64,000 nucleotides of DNA from the NCBI GenBank assembly GCA_016716065.1, contig JADJXA010000005.1:62001-126000 (forward strand), written 5' to 3'. Below, piece by piece: positions 8,504 through 17,492 of this stretch. The notes beneath the pieces are model-generated. The model was given only the letters and a program-made list of their open reading frames with translations. It was not told the DNA's origin and searched no databases. A program made the position numbers and the translations under genes. How positions within the stretch are numbered: position 1 is the first letter of the stretch; each line of letters opens with the position of its first letter. Source of the stretch: Candidatus Leptovillus gracilis (lineage in GTDB: Bacteria > Chloroflexota > Anaerolineae > Promineifilales > Promineifilaceae).

Positions 8504-8540
8504 AACGGCGCGCCAACACCCAATTTTTCAAGAGGGAACG

Positions 8541-8891
8541 ATGACACTAACGATTGCATTTGTGGGAATTCTGGCGGTGGCGGCGCTGCTGTTTTTGGCG
8601 GGCTGGCTGCTGGCGATGGCCGGGCAGCATGAAATGCAAGACCATGAATTGGCGGACGCCTACGCCGGCGGCAAGGTGGCGCAGCGGGCGGTGGACATCG
8701 CCGAACTGCGGCAGCTGCGCGTGCAGCTGGAAGCGGGCGAGGAGGGGGTGTTGGCGGCCGACGCCTGCCTGCTCTTTGATGTATGCCAGGCGCTGCGCCT
8801 GAGCGACGGCGAGGCGCAGCACATCCTGGGCGCATCCTACTTGATGGTCATCGAAGCGCCGGTGGAGGTGGACGATGAGCGCGGCGGATGA
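8541..8891 (+). CDS. Small single-pass membrane protein with coiled-coil tail
   Basis: 116 residues from ATG 8541 with AGAGGGAACG ahead. Residues ~3-27 (TIAFVGILAVAALLFLAGWL) are one membrane span, followed by a charged helical cytoplasmic part. The 59-base gap before it holds one full and one half copy of the TGTTGGCGCGCCAACA palindrome. Function unknown; early phage membrane proteins of this size often act in host takeover or exclusion, but nothing here shows that. Confidence 0.55.
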   Translation: MTLTIAFVGILAVAALLFLAGWLLAMAGQHEMQDHELADAYAGGKVAQRAVDIAELRQLRVQLEAGEEGVLAADACLLFDVCQALRLSDGEAQHILGASYLMVIEAPVEVDDERGG

Positions 8892-9078
8892 GGTGTACCA
8901 GGAAAAGCACACGGCCGTGCGCCACCTGATAGCGAATATGGTGCTATCGGTAGAGGCCCATCGCCTGAAGCAGCAGGCCGATCCGAATGACTGGGGCTAC
9001 GTGGGCGACCTGGCCCACGTCGAGGAGCGGTTGAAGGAAGTCGTCGGCTTCCTGCGGCCGGTGGAGGAAGCGGCGTGA
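8875..9078 (+). CDS. Unknown small protein
   Basis: 67 residues, overlapping the previous gene by 17 bases. Helical and charged (HVEERLKEVVGFLRPVEEA). No recognised motif; early operon. Confidence 0.5.
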   Translation: MSAADEVYQEKHTAVRHLIANMVLSVEAHRLKQQADPNDWGYVGDLAHVEERLKEVVGFLRPVEEAA

Positions 9079-9332
9079 TTGAGTTGAATGACCTGATTAG
9101 TGGCACGGCCGTGGACGTGCCCGAACATATCCAGAAGCTGTTCAGCCTTGCAAACCAGGCGCTGACAACCGAAGGCGACCTGGAAGAGTTGCCCAACGAT
9201 GACCCGCGCATCGAGCGCATTGAGAGAGTTTGGCGTAAGGCTTGCCGGCGCACCGCACGGCGATTGGATGGGTTGGAAGCGGCCCTGCAGGCCCACAACG
9301 ACGCGGAGGTATTGATTGTATGTGGCTCGTAA
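9075..9332 (+). CDS. Unknown small protein
   Basis: 85 residues, starting with GTG (GTGA overlap with the previous stop). Acidic N-terminal half and Arg-rich helical C-terminal half (RIERVWRKACRRTARRLDG). No recognised family. Confidence 0.5.
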   Translation: MIELNDLISGTAVDVPEHIQKLFSLANQALTTEGDLEELPNDDPRIERIERVWRKACRRTARRLDGLEAALQAHNDAEVLIVCGS

Positions 9333-9964
9333 CGAAGTATGGTTTTTATAGTGTGGTCGCCCATCGGGATGACCCGGACGTGATGTTGGTGCGCGGCCGC
9401 TGCTGCGATGACCTGGAAACGCTGCGTGGCTTCGGCCAGGGGCGCGGCATCCGCATGCCGGAGATTGTGACGACGGACGGTTCGGATTACTGCTGCCGGC
9501 TGTTCATGCCGCGCCAGGATTGGGAGCGGTTGGGCGCGGCGCTGACGGTGGAGATTGACTACGACAATTTCAAGCAGCAGGTGCATGGCGACCCGCTGCG
9601 CGACGCCGCCTACATGCAGATGTGGTCCACGATGCGCCGCTTCCAGGAGCAGAAAGACCCAGAGGCATATGCGCCGGTACGGCCGGCGTGGACGGAACCG
9701 GGATGGGATTACTTCCAGCCCGGCATGTTCGCTGACCGTCCGTATCTAATGGCAGAAGACCTGGTGGAGCTATACGACGGCGAGCCGGACGAGGCGGACG
9801 TGTTCAACTTCCTGGACACGCTGCGCGACAGCGGCGTGACCAACATGTTTGGCGCACGGCCGTATCTGGAAGAGACGTTCGGCTTTGAGAAGAAGGAAGC
9901 TGCCGAGTGGCTGGCGCGGTGGATGCAGACATACGCCAGCCGCCACGGGTTGGCGGAGGAATGA
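9320..9964 (+). CDS. Unknown early-operon protein
   Basis: 214 residues from ATG 9320, which overlaps the previous gene by 13 bases; the open frame extends further upstream but only over that gene. Aromatic and acidic (WTEPGWDYFQPGMFADRPYL). Ends with a helical KKEAAEWLARWMQTYASRHG. Last gene of the early operon, followed by a strong terminator-like hairpin. Not recognised. Confidence 0.6.
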   Translation: MWLVTKYGFYSVVAHRDDPDVMLVRGRCCDDLETLRGFGQGRGIRMPEIVTTDGSDYCCRLFMPRQDWERLGAALTVEIDYDNFKQQVHGDPLRDAAYMQMWSTMRRFQEQKDPEAYAPVRPAWTEPGWDYFQPGMFADRPYLMAEDLVELYDGEPDEADVFNFLDTLRDSGVTNMFGARPYLEETFGFEKKEAAEWLARWMQTYASRHGLAEE

Positions 9965-9997
9965 ACGGCCGTTGATGGCTGCTGGTAGTGGATAGCA

Positions 9998-10033
9998 AAA
10001 ACGGCCGTTCCCTGGTGGGGGAACGGCCGTTTT
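9998..10033 (+). terminator. Terminator-like hairpin ending the early operon
   Basis: Perfect 15-bp stem AAAACGGCCGTTCCC (9998-10012) and GGGAACGGCCGTTTT (10019-10033), 6-base loop, built from two ACGGCCGT palindromes. The trailing T run is part of the stem. Confidence 0.55.
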
Positions 10034-10037
10034 GCGT

Positions 10038-10053
10038 TGTTGGCGCGCCAACA
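10038..10053. repeat. 16-bp palindrome copy 3 (intergenic)
   Basis: Perfect copy, 18 bp with its flanks, just after the early-operon terminator. Confidence 0.9.
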
Positions 10054-10190
10054 ATCAGCACGTTAGTTCTGGTAGGCAGCCAAAATTATTTATGTTATCT
10101 TTAAGGGCGTGTGAGTTTAGCTGAGAGGGATGCGGCAGGTTGCCGGGTTAGTCGCCTAAGCACTTATTTCTTATAAAATTAAATCGTATT

Positions 10191-10255
10191 AAGCCACCCG
10201 AACGGCCGTTACCGAACCCACACACTTCAGGTAATCTTTTCGGGTGGCTTTTTTT
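10191..10255 (+). terminator. Terminator hairpin in the leader of the methylase gene
   Basis: AAGCCACCCGAA (10191-10202) and TTCGGGTGGCTT (10239-10250) pair perfectly and are followed by TTTTT. The large loop holds another ACGGCCGT. It lies 19 bases before the methylase start. From 10055 to 10190 I see no gene; the GC-rich stretch 10108-10160 may be structured RNA. Confidence 0.55.
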
Positions 10256-10273
10256 GTTCTAGGAGCGGCATTT

Positions 10274-13200
10274 ATGCCAGAAAGCGCCGACCAACTGCCG
10301 TTGATTTTCAAATCCTACGATAATCAGTCCCTCTTTTCCGACCACTACCTGGACGAAATCTTGCAGCGGAACGATGCGGTGTGGAAGCCGACCGTTGCCC
10401 AGGGCGCTCAATTCCTGGCATGGCTGCGCGACTTGTACACGCAGGAAAAAGCGCAGCTTCCCGATTACAAAGAAGCGCAGTTGGAAGCCAACTGGTTCCA
10501 ACCCATATTTCCCCGCCTGGGCCACGTGTGGGAAGTGCAGGCGGCTATCCCCGGCATCAAAGGCAGCACCAAAAAACCGGATTACGCCTTCTTTTTGGAT
10601 GATGAGGCTCGCAAAACGGCCGTTTCCCAGCAAAACACCGCCGACTATGCTCAGGCCGCCATTGCCGTGGGCGAAGTGAAGCAGTGGGGCGTTAATCTCA
10701 GCAAAAAGACCGGCAAGCAGCCCACCTTTGATGACCAGAACCCCATGTTCCAGATAGACACCTACCTCACCCTCACCGGTCTGGATTGGGGCATTCTCAG
10801 CAACGGCCGTTCCTGGCGTCTGGTCCATCGCGGCAGTTCCCGCACTCTGGAAACTTACTTCGAAATTGACCTGCTGGCCGCCCTGGAAGCGCCCGACGAC
10901 AAAAAAGCCATCGCCGCTGCCGCTTACTTCTGGCTGTTCTTCAACCAGGCTTCGTTCTGCCGGAACGCGCAGGGCCAGCTTTTTCTGGACGAGGCCATCA
11001 GCCAGAGCCGCGCCTACGCCGTCGCCCTGGAAGCCGATTTGCGCGACAACGCCTACCGTTCCCTGGAACAGCTCATCATCGGCTTCTTTAGCGGCGACCC
11101 GGCATTGGATAAGGACAAGGCGGCCGACCGCGACCTGGTCTACCAGAACAGCCTCTATTTGCTGTATCGCCTGCTTTTCCTCTTTTACGGCGAGAGCCGG
11201 GGCCTGCTGCCCATGCACAATTCCACCTACAAAGATGATTACAGCTTGCAGCAGTTAGCCAGAACGATTGACAAAGAGCGCAGCAGCCTGGAAACAAAAC
11301 CGGTGACGGGGCGTAAAAATTGGAATCGCCTGGGCGAACTGTTTCGCCTGATCAGCGGCATCGATCCGCAGTTGAACGCCGACCTGGCCGTGCCGCGTTA
11401 CAATGGCGGCCTGTTCGACCCGGCGCAGCACCCCTTCCTGGAGCAGCATTTTGTGGGCGACCGCGCCTGGCGAAAGCCATTGATTACCTGGCCGTGCGCC
11501 GCATCCTCAAGGCGGGCGGCCTGCCGGAGTTCCAGGCCGTCGATTACAGCACGCTCGACGTGCGCCAGTTGGGTTCCATCTACGAAGGGCTGCTGGAGTA
11601 CAAAGTGGTGGTGGCTGAGGAGGAGATGGTCACCATCAGCCAGAAGGGGGGTCGAAACCTGGGTACCGCTGGCGCAAAAGGCAAGGCCAAAACCTTTGCC
11701 GACCGCCGCCAGCCCGGCGACCTGTACCTGACCACCGACAAGGGCGAGCGCAAAGCCACCGGTTCCTACTACACACCGGACTATATTGTGGAATACATCG
11801 TGGAAAACACGCTTGGCCCGCTGGTGGCGCAGGCGCGTGAACGGGTGAAGGCGCAGGTGCGCCAGACCGGCTCCCTGGACCGCGCCGAACGCGACCGCCA
11901 GAGCGCCGCCCGCTTTGAGGCCGAAATTATTAGACTCAACGTGCTGGACCCGGCGATGGGTTCCGGCCATTTTTTGGTGGAAGCCACCAGCTACCTGGCC
12001 CGCGCCCTGGCGACCGACGACTACGTGCAGGCCGCTCCCTCTCCCGCCGCGGGGGAGGGCCGGGGAGGGGGCGAAAGCGACCTGCTCTACTGGAAACGGC
12101 GCGTGGTGGAAGCGTGCATCTACGGCGTGGACAAGAACCCGATGGCGGTGGAACTGGCGAAGCTCTCGCTCTGGCTGAAGACGGCCTCGGCCGACAAGCC
12201 CCTCAGCTTTTTGGACCATCACCTGCGTCATGGCGACAGCCTGATTGGGGCGTGGCTGAAAGATTTGCAGGGTGCTCCCGCCGCCCGCCACGCGCCAACC
12301 GCCGCCGGCGACCAAACCCCGCTCTTCAACGAAAGCGCCTTCACCCTGGACGCGGGATTGGCGGTGAAAGGCGTGGCGGTCATTGAAAACCTGCCCACCC
12401 TGGACATTGACGACGTACACGCCAAAGAAGAGGCGTGGCGCAGCATCCAGGAAAGCCACATCATGCGCTGGCGGCGGCTGGCCGATCTGTGGGTGAGCGC
12501 CTACTTTGGCAACACCCTGAGCGCCGCGGAGTACCGCGCCCTGGCGGCCCGCCTGCAAGGGCAGGAAAGCCTGATGAGCGCGGAGCAGGCGGCGCAATTT
12601 CTCAGCCATCCGGCGGTGACGGACAATGATTATTTCCATTGGGAGCTGGCTTTCCCGGAGGTGTTTTTTGATGAATACGGCCGTTCTCTGGGCGAGGCGG
12701 CCGGGTTTGATGCGGTGGTTGGGAATCCGCCTTACGCTCGCATCCAGATTCTCTCTAAGCAAGCAACTAATTACTTTTCTAGTGTTTACACGGCAGGGAC
12801 AGGAAATTATGACTTATATGTACTTTTCATTGAAAGAGGTCTCAACCTTTTAAATGATCGAAGCCTATTTGGCTATATTGTTCCAAATAAATTTTTTCGG
12901 GTTGACTACGGATTGGGTATTCGTAAAGTCTTGAGTGCAGGACATCACGTAAAAACGATAATTGACTTCAACACTGTTCAAGTTTTCGGTGAAACTGCTA
13001 CTACGTATACAACCTTATTATTCTTAAAAAAAGCAAAACAAGAAAAAGTAATCGAATACTGGTCTTTACAAAGCCATGATCCCAAAACGGTTTCCCATTT
13101 GGCGGAATCTAACGATTGGACTAAAGCTATTTTCCAAAACGGAGATTCAGGAACAGAAACTTGGAACTTCCACGCAAACGAAAGCAAAACTGTTATGGAA

Positions 13201-14461
13201 AAAATTGAGAATGCATCAGTACCACTTGGATCTCTGGCTTTAGCAATAGCTCGTGGATCAAGTACCGGCAATGACTCAGTTTTTGTTGTAAATGTAATTG
13301 AGGAGGGATTTGTTCAAACAGAAGTGAAAACTCAATTTGAGCAAACCACCCTAAAACTTGAAAATGATTTACTACGGACACCAATCTACGCCACTGATTT
13401 TCAAAAATATCGTTTTCAACCTTCACACAATCAAAAAGTGATCTATCCATACAGTTTGTCTTCAAACGAACTACTCTCAGAAGAAGTGCTTCAAAATTCC
13501 TACCCTTTGATTTGGGATTATTTGACACGTTATAAGGCAGTCTTGTCTGAACGAGCACAATACTCAAAATGGTATAGTTACAGTGCTCCGAGAAACCTAA
13601 ACACGAATGACAAAGCTGACCTACTAATTCCATTATTAGCGTATGGACCAGCTTTTTCTCGTTATCCAAAACCTCAATCAAATTACGTTTTAATGGCAAG
13701 TGGAGGATTTGGAATATCCTTCAATGTTGAGTCGATATATTCATCTTTCTATTTACTTGCTCTAATCAATTCTTGCTTGCTGTTCTTCTATTTACGTGCA
13801 ATAAGTAATGTCTTTCGTGGAGGTTACATTACTTGTACCAAACAATATTTTGAGAAGTTGCCCATTTCTGAAATCAACTTTGGCACATCTGAGGAAGAAC
13901 GCACGGACGTTCTCGCCACCTTCAAATCCCACTACCAACAAAATAATCCCCGCCATCCTCGCCCTAACTATCGGCGAACTCGCTGCCAACCGCAACGACA
14001 CCATCCACGATCTGCTGGCTTTCCTGGCAGAGCAAATGATCACCCTAAACAAAAACAAACAAACCGCTCTGGAAGCATTCTGGCTTGATCTAGAAGGCGT
14101 CACCGAGACCAAGACCTTTACCACCCTACACCACAAAGGCAAACAGCAAGCATCCCTACACAAAACCGTTCCCGCCGCCCGCCCTTACCTGGATGAGAAC
14201 AGTCGGGGTTCTGTCAGCCTGGACGCCAGCCTCAACTGGAACGAAGACGCCTTCAAGGGCTTCGTCAAAGAACTGGTGAGCAGCATCAGCAATCTGAGCA
14301 AGCTGGTGCAAGTCTACCGCGACCACGCCGCCGGCGTCGCTGCCCTCTCGCAGCGCCTGGCCGTCACTGACCGCCTCATTGACCAGATCGTTTACCAACT
14401 CTATGGTCTCACCCCCGAAGAAATCGCCATCGTGGAGGGTGTTCAAACCAACAGCGAGTAG
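10274..14461 (+). pseudogene. N6-adenine DNA methylase, type IIG/PglX-like, two frameshifts
   Basis: A ~1390-residue protein is readable only by joining three frames. The first (10274-~11467, from ATG with AGGAGC upstream) is an N-terminal domain with a possible nuclease-like region. The second (~11467-13940) contains the methylase core with DPAMGSGHF (SAM motif I, nt 11947) and NPPY (motif IV, nt 12724). The third (~13940-14461) is the helical C-terminus. The breaks are single-base shifts near 11470 and within CAACAAAATAATC near 13940. From ~12745 to ~13900, after NPPY where the target-recognition domain sits, the DNA turns strikingly AT-rich. Such enzymes methylate one adenine and may also cut. 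It is broken as read, unless the shifts are sequencing errors; homologues belong to restriction or BREX-like systems. Confidence 0.8.
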
Positions 14462-14467
14462 TATGCC

Positions 14468-15476
14468 ATGAACTTTCTCGACGCCGCCTACCAAATTCTT
14501 AAAGAAGCCGGGAAACCGCTGCGCTACAACGCCATTGCCCAACAAGCCCTGGATACCGGCCTCATCACCCCCAAAGGCGCAACGCCCCATGCCACGATGG
14601 GGTCGCGCCTATACGTAGACACCAAAAAGGATGATTCCCTCTTTCGTCGCACCGGGAAAGGCTTCTTCACCCTCGTCCCCAAAACTCGCGCTGAACAAAT
14701 CACCAGCCAGGTTGACCAGCTAAACAAGCATGTCGTTGACAACCTGCGCAAGCGCCTGCACACCATGCCGGCCAACCGTTTCAGAGACGCTCATCGGCGA
14801 ACTGCTGTATGCCCTCGGCTTCGAGGAGGATTCTGTCATCGTCGAGCCGTACAGCAAAGACGGCGGTATTGACGTGCGCGGCGTTCTTCAGGTGAGCGGC
14901 ATCACCCGCCTGAACGTGGCCGTACAGGTGAAACGCTGGAAACACAACGTTGGGAAGCCCATTGTGCAGCAAATTAAGGGCGCTCTCAAAACCCACGAAC
15001 ACGGCATCATCATCACCACCAGTGGCTTCTCGGCCGGGGCCATCAAGGAAGCGACGCTGGCGGGCACAACGCCTATCAGCCTGGTGAATGGGGAGCAGCT
15101 CATCCGGCTGCTCATCGAACACCGCATTGGCATCAACGAGACTTCGCTCAAGGTGTGGTCTATTGATGAGGAGTGGTGGGGTGAAATGTTGGGCACGCAG
15201 GAGCCGGTGGTTGAGAAGGAAACGGCCGTGGTTGTTCCACCCGCCACGCCTCTTCCTGGTTATCCCATTCCGCTGCGGGCCGATAATGACTTGAGCATCG
15301 AGGCCGTTCTGCTCAACCCAGAAGGCCAGGTGGAGTGGAACGGGCAGGTGTTTGGTTCGCCATCGGGGGCAGCAAAAGCGGTGAAGGGGGTAACGGCCGT
15401 GAATGGGTGGAAGTTCTGGCGCTACCAGCATCCGGAGACGGGGAAGTGGGAGTTTATTAAGACGCTGCAAGGGTGA
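14468..15476 (+). pseudogene. HARE-HTH + Mrr-type restriction endonuclease, one frameshift
   Basis: Residues 1-70 (FLDAAYQILKEAGKPLRYNA...GSRLYVDTK) match the HARE-HTH winged-helix domain used to sense modified DNA. After the shift, the second frame carries an Mrr-like catalytic region: YALGFEEDSVIVEPYSKDGG, then VAVQVKRWKHNVGKPIVQQI (D...QVK core), and SGFSAGAIKEA. One extra A at about 14783 (TTTCAGAGACG for an expected TTTCGAGACG) breaks the frame. The C-terminal ~90 residues hold a repeat-type tail ending in KFWRYQHPETGKWEFI. It follows the methylase by 6 bases, so the pair is a restriction or modification-dependent defence operon, probably decayed. Confidence 0.8.
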
Positions 15477-15490
15477 CAGGGGCGATGGTT

Positions 15491-15531
15491 GGTGTCGTTG
15501 GGGCAGGTGGTGGGAGTGGGGAACGGCCGTT
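15491..15531 (+). repeat. Direct repeat, left copy (flanks lipoprotein gene)
   Basis: A ~40-base GT-rich sequence beginning GGTGTCGTTGGGGCAGGTGG and ending in GGAACGGCCGTT recurs at 16074-16113 with about four differences. The two copies bracket the lipoprotein gene. Confidence 0.75.
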
Positions 15532-15613
15532 ATGCGGCCGCGTGATTAAACTCATGGTAACACCAAGCAATGAAACGCAAGATAACTTGCTAAATTATAT
15601 GGGAGAATAAATA

Positions 15614-16060
15614 ATGCGAATATTAAAACTGGTCGCCATCCTGGTCACGATTATTATCGGCTCACAGCTTTTTGCTTGCACACCGAGCAACGCTCCCACA
15701 AACGAATCGTCGTCGAGCGTGGCTACAGACGACACCAAAACACCTGAATCTTACTCCGATTTTGATACACCCGAAGATATTGTCATGGCAGCGCTTGAAG
15801 CCTGGCAAGAAAACGATCAGACTCTCTTTAAGAGATACTTTTACCTGTCGTTCGATGCTGACGCACCATGGGGAAGATTGGCTGCCTGTGATTTCGACCT
15901 GGACAGTGTGACGATGACGAGCGGAAAAGCTGAGGATGTGGGACCGGATATGTACTTCGTTGATGTCACTGCCGGTGGACAGGAAATAGGCAGGTTTTTG
16001 ATTCTTGACCGTCAACCCGAAAAACATGTGGGCAAAGCATACATCAATTGCTCCGAGTAG
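15614..16060 (+). CDS. Small lipoprotein, unknown function
   Basis: 148 residues. The signal peptide is basic MRILK, hydrophobic VAILVTIIIGSQ, and lipobox LFAC with Cys ~22, then a Ser/Thr/Asn-rich linker. The mature domain (~80 residues, DIVMAALEAWQENDQTLFKRY) resembles small DUF4878/NTF2-like lipoprotein folds, but I cannot confirm that. Exported and lipid-anchored. It sits between two 40-base direct repeats, so it looks like a separately acquired cassette in the accessory region, possibly a lysogenic-conversion gene. Confidence 0.7.
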   Translation: MRILKLVAILVTIIIGSQLFACTPSNAPTNESSSSVATDDTKTPESYSDFDTPEDIVMAALEAWQENDQTLFKRYFYLSFDADAPWGRLAACDFDLDSVTMTSGKAEDVGPDMYFVDVTAGGQEIGRFLILDRQPEKHVGKAYINCSE

Positions 16061-16073
16061 TCATGGAGATGTG

Positions 16074-16113
16074 GGTGTCGTTGGGACAGGTGGTGGGGTG
16101 GGGAACGGCCGTT
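16074..16113 (+). repeat. Direct repeat, right copy
   Basis: Second copy of the GT-rich repeat seen at 15491-15531. The 98 bases between it and the toxin gene hold no other gene. Confidence 0.75.
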
Positions 16114-16211
16114 GGAAAACCCAATTGTTTGGCTATGGTCTGGTTATTTAGTAGAATATAAGTTCTGTCTTGTGCTTTATCTCTTTAAAGTTATAATACA
16201 ATAGGTTAGTC

Positions 16212-16568
16212 ATGAGTCAACCTCCGTCGGACTGGCAAATTGAGTTTTTCGCTAACTCCTCAGGTGATAGCCCTGTCCTTGAGTTCATTAATACACTCAC
16301 AGTAAAAGAGCGAGGTAAAATCCGAGACCATCTAAAGTTGTTGAAAGAATTTGGAGTGGGACTTGGCCTACCGCATGCCAAGCCCCTATCGGGTCACAAG
16401 CCCTTGTGGGAATTGAGACCAATGCCTCATCGTTTGATTTATGTAGCAGTGTCTGGGAGGAAGTTTGTTGTACTCCATGCCTTCAAAAAGGAAAAGAACA
16501 AAACGCCTAAGAAAGACCTAAAAGTTGCTGAGAAACGGTATCAAATAGTAAAGGAAAGAGAGGGGTGA
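16212..16568 (+). CDS. HigB/Gp49-like toxin (RelE superfamily)
   Basis: 118 residues. It has the pattern of phage-derived Gp49-like/HigB toxins: KIRDHLKLLKEFGVGLGLPH, PLWELRP, HRLIYVAVSGRKFVVLHAFKK and a lysine-rich end. These are ribosome-dependent mRNA interferases. Toxin-before-antitoxin order with the next gene 3 bases downstream is the usual HigBA layout. Base composition is lower in GC than the phage genes. Catalytic activity is not provable from the sequence alone. Confidence 0.8.
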   Translation: MSQPPSDWQIEFFANSSGDSPVLEFINTLTVKERGKIRDHLKLLKEFGVGLGLPHAKPLSGHKPLWELRPMPHRLIYVAVSGRKFVVLHAFKKEKNKTPKKDLKVAEKRYQIVKEREG

Positions 16569-16571
16569 AAG

Positions 16572-16958
16572 ATGTCAAACGTGCGTTTTGAAGATTGGGA
16601 AGCTGAACAACTGCAAGATCCAGAGTTTCGCAGAGTTGCAGAAGAACTCGAACCCGGTTATCAGGTAACTAGATTGCGAATTCAAATGGGCTTGACTCAA
16701 GAACAGTTAGCTCAGATGGTAGGTACTCATCAATCAAGTATTGCCCGGTTAGAAAGTGGGAGAGTGGCTCCACGTATTTCCTTTTTGCGGAAAGTAGTAA
16801 ACGCTCTCAGTGGCAAACTGGAAATAAACATTTCTTCACGAGATGATATTGCTGCACTTAACAACCTTTTTGTTGGTAAGTCTGAGCAACTTAGCGGCTA
16901 TGATAAAGTCAATGACAAAACACAAACAATCACCCAAAACATGGAGGTGATTGTATGA
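16572..16958 (+). CDS. HigA-like XRE antitoxin
   Basis: 128 residues. A helix-turn-helix spans residues ~30-62 (LRIQMGLTQEQLAQMVGTHQ, SSIARLESGR), the XRE/Cro type, followed by a helical tail. It should neutralise the upstream toxin and repress the operon. Its stop overlaps the next start (ATGA), making a three-gene unit. Confidence 0.8.
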   Translation: MSNVRFEDWEAEQLQDPEFRRVAEELEPGYQVTRLRIQMGLTQEQLAQMVGTHQSSIARLESGRVAPRISFLRKVVNALSGKLEINISSRDDIAALNNLFVGKSEQLSGYDKVNDKTQTITQNMEVIV

Positions 16959-17383
16959 TACTTCACGTGTGGACAGTGCTTTGTTCGCGGTCAGTAATCG
17001 ATATAGACTCTAAGAACATTAGCATTCAGAATGTCATAGAACAGGTGGAAATAGCTGCTAATCCAAGTCCTGAAGGGAAAATAGCAATCCCAATGGAACT
17101 GGTATCTTTTTGGGCGCGTGCAGATCCCGGTATTGGTATAAGGGGGGAGGCGCGGATTTTATTCCTTCAACCGTCTGGGAAAGAAGCAGAATTACTCGCC
17201 TATCCACTTGATTTGGAGGATTCTCCGAAAGCTAGGGTTCGCGTAAATATTGCTGTGGTCCCAGTTCCCGAACCGGGTCGCTATCTTTTCCATGTAGAGT
17301 ATAGATTACATGAAGGTGAATCCTGGCAACTTGTTGCCAAAATCCCACTGGATGTAAATTTCCGGCCTGAAGAAGACAAATAA
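16955..17383 (+). CDS. Third gene of the TA operon, beta-rich protein (DUF6941-like?)
   Basis: 142 residues, translationally coupled to the antitoxin gene. Opens HVWTVLCSRSVIDIDSKNIS; contains VEIAA, ELVSFWARAD and PVPEPGRYLFHVEYR. It resembles the small immunoglobulin-like DUF6941 proteins, but this is from memory of the pattern and unverified. It has no signal peptide or membrane span. Being in a HigBA operon suggests either a regulatory role or a separate sensor; neither is shown. Confidence 0.6.
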   Translation: MILHVWTVLCSRSVIDIDSKNISIQNVIEQVEIAANPSPEGKIAIPMELVSFWARADPGIGIRGEARILFLQPSGKEAELLAYPLDLEDSPKARVRVNIAVVPVPEPGRYLFHVEYRLHEGESWQLVAKIPLDVNFRPEEDK

Positions 17384-17457
17384 TATGTAACTGCCGTTTC
17401 CTACACCAGAGACGCCAGTTACTTCCCCTTGCCAACAACTTTACTGCTTTGCTACCC

Positions 17458-17489
17458 TATCTCCATAGAACATTCATTCTACGGAGATA
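17458..17489 (+). promoter_or_regulatory. RBS-containing inverted repeat in leader (copy 1)
   Basis: TATCTCCATAGAA (17458-17470) and TTCTACGGAGATA (17477-17489) pair with one mismatch around a 6-base loop. The downstream arm contains GGAGA, the ribosome-binding site of the methylase gene starting at 17493, so the stem would hide it. Two related copies occur at 22818 and 25180. Confidence 0.6.
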
Positions 17490-17492
17490 CCC

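Noticed and set aside
10108..10160. TPP-type riboswitch suggested by CTGAGAGGGATG
   Set aside because: The other conserved THI-box parts are absent and the downstream gene is a DNA methylase.
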